Assembly: GCA_024235735.1 (NCBI GenBank)
Contig: JACKLU010000004.1
Span: 124,001-188,000, forward strand
Direction: 5' to 3'
DNA: 64,000 nt
Source of the DNA: Burkholderiales bacterium
Lineage (GTDB): Bacteria; Pseudomonadota; Gammaproteobacteria; Burkholderiales; Nitrosomonadaceae
In this document: positions 34,629 through 44,691 of the stretch, piece after piece
Layout of the letters: the number at the start of each line of letters is the position of its first letter
Numbering within the stretch: position 1 is the stretch's first letter
The notes under the pieces: model-generated
The model's database searches: none
What the model was told of the DNA's origin: nothing
What the model saw: the letters and a program-made list of their open reading frames with translations, nothing else
Translations under genes and position numbers: made by a program

Positions 34629-37499
34629 ATGACGCATAATCTGCATAATCTGTTTAACAGCAAGCAAGACCTGAAAATTACCGGTGAAAAGACGGTGTCG
34701 TTTTATTCGTTACCGGCGCTGGAAAAAAATGGCGTTGGAAAGATTTCGCGCTTGCCTGTTTCTATTCGAATCATTCTTGAATCCGTTTTGAGAAATTTCG
34801 ACGGCAAGAAAATAACGGAAATGCATGTCAGGCAACTAGCGAACTGGATGCCGAATACCGCGAGAATTCATGAAATTCCTTTTATTGTTTCGCGTATTGT
34901 CTTGCAGGATTTTACCGGTGTGCCGCTGCTGGTCGATTTGGCCGCAATGCGCAGCGCCGCGAAAAGACTGGACAAAAATCCTGAACGCATCGAGCCGCTT
35001 GTACCTGTCGATCTGGTTGTCGATCATTCGATACAGGTTGATCACTATGGTAATCCAGATGCACTAAAACTGAATATGGAAATCGAGTTTGAACGTAATC
35101 GCGAACGTTATCAGTTTATCAAATGGGGCATGCAGGCATTTGATACATTCAAGGTCATCCCGCCGGGAATCGGTATTGTACATCAGGTTAATCTCGAGCA
35201 TCTTGCGCGCGGTGTACACCAGAATAACGGAGTCGTTTATCCGGATACATTGGTTGGTACCGATTCCCACACCACCATGATCAATGGCATAGGGGTTGTC
35301 GGGTGGGGGGTGGGTGGTATCGAAGCGGAAGCCGGCATGCTTGGGCAGCCGGTTTATTTCCTGACGCCCGATGTGGTTGGCGTGAATTTAACCGGACATT
35401 TGCGCGAAGGTGTAACGGCAACGGATCTGGTGCTCACGATTACTGAAATGCTGCGCGGCGCCAATGTGGTCGGTAAGTTTGTGGAATTTTTTGGTGACGG
35501 TGTGGCATCCTTGACGCTGCCGGACCGCGCAACCATTGCCAATATGGCGCCGGAATACGGCGCAACCATGGGATTTTTCCCGGTGGATGCTGTTACCATT
35601 GAATACTTCAAAGGCACCGGGCGAAGTGAGGAGGAAATCGCAGCGTTCCAGCGTTATTTTCAAGCACAGGAAATGTACGGTATTCCGCACAAAGGTGATA
35701 TTGATTATAGTGATGTTCTGGAGCTTGACTTAAGTACGGTTTCACCATCACTGGCCGGCCCGAAGCGACCGCAGGATCGCATAGATCTGGCGGAAATCAA
35801 AAATCGCTTCAGCACGCTTTTCTGTAAACCGGTTACTGAAAATGGTTACGGCAAGTCGCGGGATGACATCGATCGACGCTATCCGACTCGTCACGCGCTA
35901 AATGAAGACAGAGATGTTTGCACACGTATCAATGCGGATAGTCCTGGCGAGCATGGCCAATCCGTCGAGAAAGAGCGGCATATCACTGAGATGATCAGTA
36001 ATCATCCTACGCCTGATGCATTTGATATACCGGTCAATAAGTTTGACAGGGTAGTCGATCTTGGTCATGGCGATGTTCTTATTGCAGCGATCACGTCCTG
36101 TACCAATACATCAAATCCAAGTGTTCTGATTGCGGCAGGTTTGCTGGCCAAAAAAGCTGTTGAAAAGGGGCTTGCGGTCAAACGTCACATCAAAACATCG
36201 CTTGCACCGGGATCACGGGTCGTAACCGAGTATCTTATCCATACAGGATTATTACCTTATCTGGAGAAACTCGGTTTTAGCGTTGCGGGTTATGGCTGTA
36301 CGACCTGTATCGGTAACGCGGGTCCGCTGGCCGAACCTATTGAAGAGGCTGTCGTAAAGAATGATCTGATATGCGCTGCGGTGTTGTCCGGGAATCGCAA
36401 TTTCGAGGCTCGCATTCATATCAATATTCGCGCCAATTTCCTGGCCTCGCCGCCGCTTGTCGTGGCTTATGCGATTGCCGGTACCGTTCTGAAAGACTTC
36501 ACAAGTGAGCCCGTAGGTACCGGGAGCGATGGCCATCCTGTCTGGCTCAAGGATATCTGGCCAACCAGTGATGAGATTCAGGCGCTGATGAAATTTGCCA
36601 CCAACGCAGAAACATTTCGCAGACTCTACAGTGACATGACCAAGGATCATCCACTATGGAACAGCATTACTGCTGCGACGGGCCGGACTTACGACTGGCC
36701 AGCATCGACCTATATCGCTGAGCCGCCGTTTTTTGATGATTTCTCGCTGCAACCCGATAAAGCAGAGCGCAAGGGTGAGATCAGAAATGCTTACGCGCTG
36801 GGCATATTTGGCGATTCGGTAACGACAGACCATATCAGTCCGGCAGGCGCTATCAAGAATTCCTCTCCGGCTGGTCAATACCTGCTGGCTAATCATGTTC
36901 AACAGGCGGACTTTAACAGCTACGGCGCCCGTCGTGGTAATCACGAAGTCATGATGCGCGGGACTTTTGCCAATGTACGCATCAAAAATCTGATGGTGCC
37001 GGGCAGCGAAGGCGGCGTTACGTTCTATCAGGCTGGAGAACAACCAGGGGAGCAGATGAGTATTTATGACGCTGCGATGCGTTACCAGCAGCAAGGTATT
37101 CCTACCATCGTTTTTGCCGGTAAGGAATATGGCACCGGTTCCAGTCGGGATTGGGCGGCGAAAGGAACGCAATTGCTTGGTGTCAAAGCGGTTGTCGCTA
37201 TCAGTTATGAGCGTATTCACCGCAGCAACCTGATCGGCATGGGCGTACTGCCGTTGCAGTTCAAGAATGCTGATAGCGCGCAATCACTTGACATTCGGGG
37301 CGATGAAACATTTGATATTCTGGCGCTGGATGATCTTAAACCGCAGCAGGATGTAACGCTTGTCATACACAAAAAAGATGGCACACAAAAAACAGTTCAG
37401 TTGTTATGCCGTATTGATACCATGATTGAAATTGACTATTACCGGCACGGCGGTATTCTGCCTTATGTGCTCAGGTCGCTGATCAATCAAGGGGACTAA
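34629..37499 (+). CDS. acnA: Aconitate hydratase A
   Basis: Aconitase interconverts citrate and isocitrate in the TCA cycle with a [4Fe-4S] cluster. Cluster Cys residues are in SCTNTSNPS (about 490) and GCTTCIGNAGPL (about 556); the swivelling domain has YGTGSSRDWAAKGT (about 834). At 956 residues it is about 65 longer than E. coli AcnA; nearly all of the excess lies between RPQDRI (about 380) and AAITSCTN (about 485), a hydrophilic insertion rich in Asp and Arg. Start ATG 34629 after AGGGATA. Confidence 0.95.
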   Translation: MTHNLHNLFNSKQDLKITGEKTVSFYSLPALEKNGVGKISRLPVSIRIILESVLRNFDGKKITEMHVRQLANWMPNTARIHEIPFIVSRIVLQDFTGVPLLVDLAAMRSAAKRLDKNPERIEPLVPVDLVVDHSIQVDHYGNPDALKLNMEIEFERNRERYQFIKWGMQAFDTFKVIPPGIGIVHQVNLEHLARGVHQNNGVVYPDTLVGTDSHTTMINGIGVVGWGVGGIEAEAGMLGQPVYFLTPDVVGVNLTGHLREGVTATDLVLTITEMLRGANVVGKFVEFFGDGVASLTLPDRATIANMAPEYGATMGFFPVDAVTIEYFKGTGRSEEEIAAFQRYFQAQEMYGIPHKGDIDYSDVLELDLSTVSPSLAGPKRPQDRIDLAEIKNRFSTLFCKPVTENGYGKSRDDIDRRYPTRHALNEDRDVCTRINADSPGEHGQSVEKERHITEMISNHPTPDAFDIPVNKFDRVVDLGHGDVLIAAITSCTNTSNPSVLIAAGLLAKKAVEKGLAVKRHIKTSLAPGSRVVTEYLIHTGLLPYLEKLGFSVAGYGCTTCIGNAGPLAEPIEEAVVKNDLICAAVLSGNRNFEARIHINIRANFLASPPLVVAYAIAGTVLKDFTSEPVGTGSDGHPVWLKDIWPTSDEIQALMKFATNAETFRRLYSDMTKDHPLWNSITAATGRTYDWPASTYIAEPPFFDDFSLQPDKAERKGEIRNAYALGIFGDSVTTDHISPAGAIKNSSPAGQYLLANHVQQADFNSYGARRGNHEVMMRGTFANVRIKNLMVPGSEGGVTFYQAGEQPGEQMSIYDAAMRYQQQGIPTIVFAGKEYGTGSSRDWAAKGTQLLGVKAVVAISYERIHRSNLIGMGVLPLQFKNADSAQSLDIRGDETFDILALDDLKPQQDVTLVIHKKDGTQKTVQLLCRIDTMIEIDYYRHGGILPYVLRSLINQGD

Positions 37500-37668
37500 T
37501 CCGCACCGATTTCGCTTGTTTCTGATTTTACTTACTGTATTGAAAATCAGCTATCCATAGCTTGTCCCGCGGGGATAAAGCTTGGTATAGACAGTAGCGT
37601 TACGTTTCATACATGAAATCTTCACGTCTGGAATGACATGAATATTTTCTGATAGGGTAGATAGCATT

Positions 37669-38055
37669 ATGAAAAAAACAGTATTTGCAGTTTTTTTATT
37701 GGGTTTTTGTGACATCGCTTCAGCAGAGTGGGTGTTGGTAAGTTCGGATGGTGTCAAAAAGGTTGAACATTATTTTGATCCCGATACTGTGCGTAACAGC
37801 GGACAGAACTATAAAAAAGTATGGCTGTTATCGAGTTATCATGAGAAACAGCGCGGTGGATATCAGTCGTTAAAAACTTTTTATGAATTCGATTGCGGAG
37901 ATGACCGGGCGCGCTCCTATACGATGCTGCTCTATTCCGGCGCCATGGCGAAAGGTAATACCATCGGTGCGCACCACGATGAATTGAAAGAGTGGTTTGA
38001 TTTTCCGGAAACTTCTTTTTTCAAGCGAATTTCGGCGTCAATTTGTGAGCGATAA
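37669..38055 (+). CDS. Surface-adhesin-like protein E family, exported
   Basis: A 128-residue exported protein with a signal peptide (hydrophobic about 4-18, cleavage near ASAEW). The mature start, EWVLVSSDGVKKVEHYFDP, and the segment KVWLLSSYHEKQRGGYQSLKTF (shown in part) match the small family annotated as surface-adhesin protein E; the single Cys pair (C85, C126) probably forms a disulfide. The adhesin name comes from one characterised member and should not be taken as proof of adhesion here. Confidence 0.78.
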   Translation: MKKTVFAVFLLGFCDIASAEWVLVSSDGVKKVEHYFDPDTVRNSGQNYKKVWLLSSYHEKQRGGYQSLKTFYEFDCGDDRARSYTMLLYSGAMAKGNTIGAHHDELKEWFDFPETSFFKRISASICER

Positions 38056-38102
38056 ATGCAAAAAACTGTGCAATCATTCGGAATTGATGACAAAGGAATG
38101 CC

Positions 38103-38285
38103 ATGAAAAATAAGCATCTGTTTGGTTTGTCTGTTTTGTTTGCTGTGCTGCCGTTTTTAACGGGTTGTTGGATGGCGGTAGCAGCGGGCGCCGGTGCTTA
38201 TGGCGGCTATAAAATGAAGGAAAAAGGTTACACGGTGCAAAGCCCGATAACCAAGAAAAAAAATTCAGAAAAAGAATCTGATTAA
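38103..38285 (+). CDS. Small lipoprotein
   Basis: A 60-residue protein with a clear lipoprotein signal: LPFLTGC with Cys at residue 22. The mature part has a short Gly/Ala stretch (AVAAGAGAYGGYKM) and a Lys/Ser-rich tail. Too short for a family assignment. It follows the preceding gene by 47 bases on the same strand and converges on lspA, which encodes the lipoprotein signal peptidase. Confidence 0.65.
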   Translation: MKNKHLFGLSVLFAVLPFLTGCWMAVAAGAGAYGGYKMKEKGYTVQSPITKKKNSEKESD

Positions 38286-38307
38286 TGCCACTTCCTTTTT
38301 AGACAAG

Positions 38308-38814
38308 CTATTCGGTTTTTTCTTTTTGCTCGATGGTTTGTTCGGCATCTTTTTTTTCTGTGCTGCTGAAGCTTTCAACGATGAGCAGGGCTGCACCGAT
38401 GAAAATCGCTGAATCGGCGATATTGAAAGCTGGCCAGTGATAATCGCCAACATAGAAATCCAGAAAATCAACAACATGTCCTAGTGTGATTCGATCCCAT
38501 AGATTTCCGAGCGCGCCACCGAGAATCAAGCTGAGTGAAAGACAGAATAACGTTTCTGCCCGGTATTTATGCAGCAGATAAATGATGACGATTGAAGCGG
38601 TAGCTGCGATAGCGCTTAAAAACCAGCGCTGCCAGCCCGATGCTTCGCTTAAGAAACTGAATGCTGCGCCAGTATTGTAAGTAAGCACGAGATTGAAAAA
38701 TCCGGTGATCGGAATATGCTGTCCGTAGCTTAATATCGATTCAATCCAGTACTTGGTCGCCAGATCAACGATCAGTACGGTCAAGGCAATACCCAGCGAA
38801 TAGTGTAATTTCAT
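38308..38814 (-). CDS. lspA: Lipoprotein signal peptidase (signal peptidase II)
   Basis: LspA cleaves prolipoproteins ahead of the lipid-modified Cys at the inner membrane. The 168 residues give four membrane helices and the two catalytic Asp motifs: GALGNLWDRITLGHVVDF (about 108-125) and FNIADSAIFIG (about 135-145). A Lys/Glu-rich tail follows the last helix. It is the last gene of the ribF-ileS-lspA set, an order common in Proteobacteria. Confidence 0.96.
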   Translation of the reverse strand: MKLHYSLGIALTVLIVDLATKYWIESILSYGQHIPITGFFNLVLTYNTGAAFSFLSEASGWQRWFLSAIAATASIVIIYLLHKYRAETLFCLSLSLILGGALGNLWDRITLGHVVDFLDFYVGDYHWPAFNIADSAIFIGAALLIVESFSSTEKKDAEQTIEQKEKTE

Positions 38815-38891
38815 GAATGCGTATCCCGATGTATATTTTTACAAGGTTGATTTCAAGCAGTTGATTTTGTCATTACCGCGACTTTCTGGCG

Positions 38892-41693
38892 TCAGGCAAA
38901 CTTGCGCTGTTCGCCGCTGCCATATAGATTGTCAATGCAACGATTACAGAGCGTCGGGTGTTCTGTATTGCTGCCGACATCAATCCGGTAATGCCAGCAA
39001 CGCTCGCATTTCTGATGTCTGCTTGGCGTGACAAACACTTCAATCCCCGACAGGTTGTCAGTTTGCAGCAACCGGGTTTCAGACGTGATCAATACGAATT
39101 TCAGATCGTCACCGAGTGAATTCAGCAATGAGAAGTCAGCTTCTCCGGCCTGTATTTCAACGGCTGCGGCCAGCGATGAGCCGATTTCTCCTTTTATCCG
39201 GGATGCTTCCAGTTTCTTGAGTACTTGCGCGCGCAATGCGCGAATCTTAGTCCAGTGTTCGAGTAACGGCTGAGATTCGGACTGTTCCGGGAAGTGGTGC
39301 CAGGTATGCAGCAACACGCTGTCCTCTGGTTGCCGGGTGAGATGTTCCCAGGCTTCATCTGCCGTGAAGCTGAGTATTGGCGCAAACAGGCGCACCAGAC
39401 TATGCGTGATATGATGGAGCGCACTCTGGGCGGCGCGGCGCGGCTGACCTTGGGCGGCGGCAGTGTATAGGCGGTCTTTGAGGATATCCAGATAAAAACC
39501 GCCCAGATCTTCCGAGCAGAAATTATGCAGTTTATGAACAGCCTGATGAAACTCGTACTGCGCAAGGATTTGCGTCAGATCCTGCTGGAAAGCGGCCGTG
39601 AAGGCCAGCATATAGCGGTCGATTTCCAGCCAGTTTTCGACCGGCAGCATATCTTTCTCGGCGTCAAAATCGGTCAGGTTGGCGAGCAGAAAACGTAATG
39701 TATTTCGAATACGCCGGTAACTTTCAACCACACGTTTGAGTATTTCATCGGAGATTGAGAGTTCGCCTGAATAATCGGTCGAAGCAACCCATAACCGGAG
39801 AATGTCGGCGCCGTAGGTATCCATGACTTTCTGCGGTGCGATGACATTGCCTTTCGATTTGCTCATTTTATGGCCATTACCATCGACAACAAAACCGTGT
39901 GTCAGTAATGCGTGATAAGGCGCGCAGCCATTAATGGCGCAACCGGTGAGCAATGAGGACTGAAACCATCCGCGATGCTGATCGGAGCCTTCCAGATAAA
40001 GATCGGCCGGATGATTCAGTGAATCATTGAATTTGACCACAGTATCGTGTGTTGTGCCTGAATCGAACCAGACATCCAGAGTATCGGTGAGCTTCTGATA
40101 GTTCTTCGCGTCATCGCCCAGTAATTCTGCGGCGTCAAGTGAAAACCAGGCTTCAATGCCTTGTTGTTCCACGCGTTGTGCGACCTGTTCGAAAAGCTCC
40201 AGTGTGCGCGGATGCGGTTTCTGTGTATCTTTGTGTACAAAAATTGCCATGGGTACACCCCAGTTGCGCTGGCGCGATACACACCAGTCAGGTCGGTTTT
40301 TAATCATGGCCTCCAGACGCGCGCGCCCCCATGCCGGAAAGAACCGGGTAGCATCGACTGCCTGCATGGCAAGATCACGCAAGGTTCCTGGCGATTCTGA
40401 TCTGTCTGGATTTTGCTGAAGATTCATACCGATAAACCATTGTGGTGTTGATCGGAAAATAATCGGTGTTTTATGTCGCCAGCAGTGCGGATAGCTGTGC
40501 TCGATATTTTTGTGGCAGAGCAGGTGGTGATTGTTTTTCAGCGTTTCGATCACGACATCATTGGCTTTCCAGACAGACAGATTGCCGACCAGTGGTTTGT
40601 CGGCAATAAACTTGCCGTTGCCATCGACAGGGCTCTCGCTGGGCAGATCATACTGTTGACCAACAAAGTAGTCGTCCAGGCCATGAGCGGGTGCAGTATG
40701 CACCAGACCTGTACCTGCTTCCAGCGTGACGTGTTTGCCACAAATGATTTTGATAACACGATCCTCAAAAGGGTGTCTCAGCGACAGGTGTTCCAGAGCA
40801 ATTCCCTTGCAGCGTCCCAGCATTTTTCCCTGCAATCCGTACCGTTCGAGACAGGTCTGCGCCAATTCTGCTGCAAGAATGAGCAGGCTTTTTTCAGTCC
40901 GGACAAGCACATAATCAAAATCAGGGTGCACACAGACAGCCTGATTGGCGGGTAATGTCCATGGTGTTGTTGTCCAGATAACTGCCATAACAGGGGTATC
41001 AGCAGGAATTTCAGCGATATTTGCACCAAACGCTGCAAGTTGGTTTGTGTCTGCAACTTCAAAACCGACATCAATCGCGGGAGAGATTTTGTCTTCGTAT
41101 TCCACTTCCGCTTCCGCAAGCGCCGAGCCACAATCGGTGCACCAGTTGACCGGCTTCTGACCCTGGTACAAATAGCCATTGCGATAGATTTTGCCCAACG
41201 CACGAATAATCCCTGCTTCGGTATTGAAATTCATCGTCAGGTAAGCATGCTCCCAATCGCCAAGTACACCAAGACGAATGAAGTCGGCTTTCTGTCTTGC
41301 GACTTGTTCGTTTGCAAACAGGCGACATAGTTCACGCACTTTATCGGCTGGTAACTGTTTGCCGTGTTTTTTCTCAATCTGGTGCTCAATTGGCAGTCCA
41401 TGACAGTCCCACCCGGGTATATACGGCGCATCAAACCCCGCCAGTGTCTTGCTTTTGATAATAATATCTTTCAGGATTTTATTAACAGCGTGTCCGATAT
41501 GAATGTCGCCGTTAGCATACGGCGGGCCATCGTGCAGAGTGAATTTCGGACGACCTTTACTGATTGCGCGTATTTTCCGGTAAAGCTGTTTATGCTGCCA
41601 GGATTCCAGCATGCCGGGTTCGCGCTGCGCAAGATTACCGCGCATGGGAAAAGGTGTATCAAGTAAATTGAGTGTTTTTTTATAATCTGTCAT
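38892..41693 (-). CDS. ileS: Isoleucyl-tRNA synthetase
   Basis: IleS charges tRNA-Ile and edits valine. The 933 residues contain the class I motifs HIGH (in DIHIGHAVNKI, about 58) and KMSKS (in GHKMSKSKGN, about 603), the editing domain between them, and a C-terminal zinc finger CERCWHYR ... CNRCIDNL (about 896-924). The start is the ATG at 41693 (MTDYKKTLNLL); an upstream extension is not supported. The zinc finger marks the standard bacterial type. Confidence 0.96.
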   Translation of the reverse strand: MTDYKKTLNLLDTPFPMRGNLAQREPGMLESWQHKQLYRKIRAISKGRPKFTLHDGPPYANGDIHIGHAVNKILKDIIIKSKTLAGFDAPYIPGWDCHGLPIEHQIEKKHGKQLPADKVRELCRLFANEQVARQKADFIRLGVLGDWEHAYLTMNFNTEAGIIRALGKIYRNGYLYQGQKPVNWCTDCGSALAEAEVEYEDKISPAIDVGFEVADTNQLAAFGANIAEIPADTPVMAVIWTTTPWTLPANQAVCVHPDFDYVLVRTEKSLLILAAELAQTCLERYGLQGKMLGRCKGIALEHLSLRHPFEDRVIKIICGKHVTLEAGTGLVHTAPAHGLDDYFVGQQYDLPSESPVDGNGKFIADKPLVGNLSVWKANDVVIETLKNNHHLLCHKNIEHSYPHCWRHKTPIIFRSTPQWFIGMNLQQNPDRSESPGTLRDLAMQAVDATRFFPAWGRARLEAMIKNRPDWCVSRQRNWGVPMAIFVHKDTQKPHPRTLELFEQVAQRVEQQGIEAWFSLDAAELLGDDAKNYQKLTDTLDVWFDSGTTHDTVVKFNDSLNHPADLYLEGSDQHRGWFQSSLLTGCAINGCAPYHALLTHGFVVDGNGHKMSKSKGNVIAPQKVMDTYGADILRLWVASTDYSGELSISDEILKRVVESYRRIRNTLRFLLANLTDFDAEKDMLPVENWLEIDRYMLAFTAAFQQDLTQILAQYEFHQAVHKLHNFCSEDLGGFYLDILKDRLYTAAAQGQPRRAAQSALHHITHSLVRLFAPILSFTADEAWEHLTRQPEDSVLLHTWHHFPEQSESQPLLEHWTKIRALRAQVLKKLEASRIKGEIGSSLAAAVEIQAGEADFSLLNSLGDDLKFVLITSETRLLQTDNLSGIEVFVTPSRHQKCERCWHYRIDVGSNTEHPTLCNRCIDNLYGSGEQRKFA

Positions 41694-41827
41694 GAAAAGT
41701 GTTTGAAAGCATTTAAAACCGATTTCTATCCGTTGCTGTTTGACAAGTAAGTGACTTATAAGCAAGACTCGTAATGATATACGAATTTTTCACGGGTGCT
41801 AAATGGCGTTTGGACTTACGTGTCATT

Positions 41828-42781
41828 TCAGATACAGCAGATTTGTGATTGTAGGAATTTTCGCGCCGCAAAGACATCCTTTCTGATTTGCGCTACGAGT
41901 GTACTGAGGTCTGGATATTTTTCTTCATCGCGCAATTTGTGAATAAAGTCAACCTGAAGGTGAGCGCCATAGATAGTCTGGTCAAAATCAAACAAATGGA
42001 CTTCCAGTGTCGGTTGGCCATTGTCGTGTGTTGTAGGCCGCGCGCCCAGACTGGCGACGCCGTCAATGACCTCAAGCGGCGATGTCTTAATCGCGCCGCG
42101 CACTCTGACTGCAAAGATACCCGACAGTGGCGGGCGATTGAGCCGGATTTGAATGTTGGCCGTTGGGAAGCCCAGTTTTGCGCCGAGTTTGTCGCCATGT
42201 ATCACGCGGCCGCTCATGCTGTAAGGCCTGCCTAAGAGACGCTGTGCGGCTGGTAAATTACCCGCTTCCAGTGCTTCCCGGATGCGTGTGCTGGATACGC
42301 GTTCGCCGTCAATTCGTATGCTCGGCATTTTTTCAACTTCAAAATTCAATTTTCTGGATAATTCCTGCAATAAAGTAAAGTCGCCCGCACGCCGTGCGCC
42401 AAACCGGAAATCATCGCCAATGAGTAACCATCGCACGGCGTGGTCTTCTTGAAGTATTTGGGAAATAAAAAATTCCGGGCTGATTTTTGCGAAATCATAG
42501 TTGAAGCGGTATACTCTGACGTAATCAACGCCTGATGCGGCCAATTGTATGAGTTTTTCACGTAAACTGGTCAGTCGCGTTGGTGCTTGGTCTGGCGCAA
42601 AAAATTCGCGCGGATGCGGTTCAAATGTCATTACGCATGTGGCGATCCCGAGATGGTCTGAAGCAGACTTTAGTCGGGCAAGTATAGCTTGGTGACCTAA
42701 ATGTACGCCGTCGAAATTGCCTATTGTGAGCGCAATGGGTGTCTTATGATGTGGTGAAGATCGACTTCGCCAGATTTGCAT
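41828..42781 (-). CDS. ribF: Bifunctional riboflavin kinase / FAD synthetase
   Basis: RibF makes FMN from riboflavin and then FAD. The N-terminal adenylyltransferase domain has IGNFDGVHLGHQ (about 20-31) and SSTRIREAL (about 158-166); the C-terminal kinase domain has GRVIHGDKLGAKLGFPTANI (about 184-203). The 317-residue length is normal. ATG 42781 is chosen; an in-frame TTG at 42808 would add nine residues. No FMN riboswitch is seen upstream. It heads the ribF-ileS-lspA operon. Confidence 0.94.
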   Translation of the reverse strand: MQIWRSRSSPHHKTPIALTIGNFDGVHLGHQAILARLKSASDHLGIATCVMTFEPHPREFFAPDQAPTRLTSLREKLIQLAASGVDYVRVYRFNYDFAKISPEFFISQILQEDHAVRWLLIGDDFRFGARRAGDFTLLQELSRKLNFEVEKMPSIRIDGERVSSTRIREALEAGNLPAAQRLLGRPYSMSGRVIHGDKLGAKLGFPTANIQIRLNRPPLSGIFAVRVRGAIKTSPLEVIDGVASLGARPTTHDNGQPTLEVHLFDFDQTIYGAHLQVDFIHKLRDEEKYPDLSTLVAQIRKDVFAARKFLQSQICCI

Positions 42782-42960
42782 GGGGATAAAGCTACCTGAA
42801 ATTGTCAATTCTAGCTTGTTTTGGTTGAACAGGTCTATATCGTCGCCAGGTCATGCGGTATTGTTTTTGATTCTGGATTTTTTCCGGTGTCTAGTGTGTT
42901 GTTTTGATCGCGATCATTGCAGCAATTTTTTAAACCACACGAATACTCACGGAGAATCAT

Positions 42961-44646
42961 ATGGTTCATACATCTAAAAAAGCAAGACAGGATTATGGGA
43001 GTGATCCTGTATCAGTACGAAAAACAGATCAGTATCGTGCAGAATATGTGCATGCCTTTGTGCAAAAATGGGATTCATTAATCGACTGGAATGCGCGTAT
43101 AAAATCTGAAGGTTCATTTTTTATTGATAAGCTTAAAGAGCGTGGATGCAGGCAGGTGCTTGATGTCGCAACGGGTACCGGTTTTCATTCTGTGCGCTTG
43201 CTTGAAGCAGGGTTTGAAGTGGTCAGCGCCGATGGCAGTGCGGAAATGTTGTCCAAGGCATTTGCCAATGCTCGCGCCCGTGGGCACATTTTGCGAACAG
43301 TCCAGGCAGATTGGCGTTGGCTGAACCGCGATGTGCATCAGAAATTTGATGCCATTATTTGCCTTGGTAATTCATTCACGCATTTGTTCAATGAGAACGA
43401 CCGCCGCAAAGCACTGGCCGAGTTTTATGCCGCTTTGCGCCATAACGGCGTATTAATATTGGATCAGCGTAATTACGATGCTTTGCTGGACAATGGTTTT
43501 TCCAGCAATCATGCATATTATTATTGTGGTACAGATGTTTCTGTTAAACCGGTGCATGTTGATACAGGTTTGGCAAGATTTGAATACCGTTTTTTAGACG
43601 GCGAATCTTTTTTCCTGAATATGTATCCATTGAGAAAGAGCTATACAACACGCCTGATGCGTGAGGTTGGTTTTCAGCATATAGAGACTTTTGGTGATTT
43701 TCAGCAGACCTACCGGGATAGTGAGCCTGACTTCTTTATTCATATTGCTGAAAAAGCCTATCAGCCCTCGGAAAAAGACAGGCGCGCGGAAACCAGACGG
43801 CCGACTGCTGTTGAAACAGCGCGGGAATACTACAATAGTGAAGATGCGGATTATTTTTACAGTACGATATGGGGCGGCGAGGATATTCACATCGGTTTGT
43901 ACCGGAGCAGTAGCGAGTCGATAACGACGGCGAGTCAGAGGACGATACGAGCAATGGCCGAATGTCTGCCCAAGCTTGATGCTGCATCAACCCTATTGGA
44001 TCTCGGTTCGGGTTATTGTGGTTCTGCGCGCTATCTGGTAGAAAATTACAATGTGTTTGTCAGCGCGATAAATCTGAGCGAAGTTGAAAATCAACGTGCG
44101 CGCGCCTTGAATGCCGTTGCCGGGCTGTCTGAAAAAATTCAGGTTATTGACGGCAGTTTTGAGAACTTGCCTTTTGAAACAGCCGGGCATAATGGTGGCT
44201 TTGACGTTGTCTGGTCGCAGGATGCTATCTTGCATAGTGACAGACGTGAGCATGTGCTAGCGGAAGCATTTCGTGTACTGAAACCTGGCGGATATTTTGT
44301 TTTTACCGATCCAATGCAGGCAAATGATTGTCCCCAGGGCGTATTGCAACCGATTTATGATCGTATTCATTTAAGTTCATTGGGGTCACCGGATTTTTAC
44401 CGTCAGGCGGCCGTGCAGATTGGTTTCGATGTGGTGCAATTTGATGACCTGACGTATCAATTGGTCAATCATTATCAGCGTGTACTTGAAGAAACCGAGA
44501 AGAAGGCCGGTGAGCTCACTGAGAATGTGGATCCGGCTTATATTGATCGTATGAAGAAGGGGCTAAAGTATTGGATAGATGGCGGAAAAAAAGAATATCT
44601 GGTATGGGGAATCTTCTTGCTGCAAAAGCCACGCGGAACTGATTAA
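42961..44646 (+). CDS. Fused glycine/sarcosine and sarcosine/dimethylglycine N-methyltransferase (glycine betaine synthesis)
   Basis: The 561 residues carry two SAM-dependent methyltransferase domains in one chain. Domain 1 (about 20-270) has VLDVATGTGFHSVRLLEAG (66-84) and matches glycine/sarcosine methyltransferase; domain 2 (about 285-555) has LLDLGSGYCGSARYL (345-359), SQDAILHS and FRVLKPGGYFVFTDPM, as in sarcosine/dimethylglycine methyltransferase. Together they would methylate glycine three times to glycine betaine. Such fusions are known from Actinopolyspora; other halophiles have two genes. No neighbouring SAM-recycling or betaine-transport gene is present. It stands alone between ribF and moeB. 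Confidence 0.88.
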   Translation: MVHTSKKARQDYGSDPVSVRKTDQYRAEYVHAFVQKWDSLIDWNARIKSEGSFFIDKLKERGCRQVLDVATGTGFHSVRLLEAGFEVVSADGSAEMLSKAFANARARGHILRTVQADWRWLNRDVHQKFDAIICLGNSFTHLFNENDRRKALAEFYAALRHNGVLILDQRNYDALLDNGFSSNHAYYYCGTDVSVKPVHVDTGLARFEYRFLDGESFFLNMYPLRKSYTTRLMREVGFQHIETFGDFQQTYRDSEPDFFIHIAEKAYQPSEKDRRAETRRPTAVETAREYYNSEDADYFYSTIWGGEDIHIGLYRSSSESITTASQRTIRAMAECLPKLDAASTLLDLGSGYCGSARYLVENYNVFVSAINLSEVENQRARALNAVAGLSEKIQVIDGSFENLPFETAGHNGGFDVVWSQDAILHSDRREHVLAEAFRVLKPGGYFVFTDPMQANDCPQGVLQPIYDRIHLSSLGSPDFYRQAAVQIGFDVVQFDDLTYQLVNHYQRVLEETEKKAGELTENVDPAYIDRMKKGLKYWIDGGKKEYLVWGIFLLQKPRGTD

Positions 44647-44691
44647 TGGTGTAAGAGAAACCGGTAGTGTATATCATGAATCGTAAAAAGT

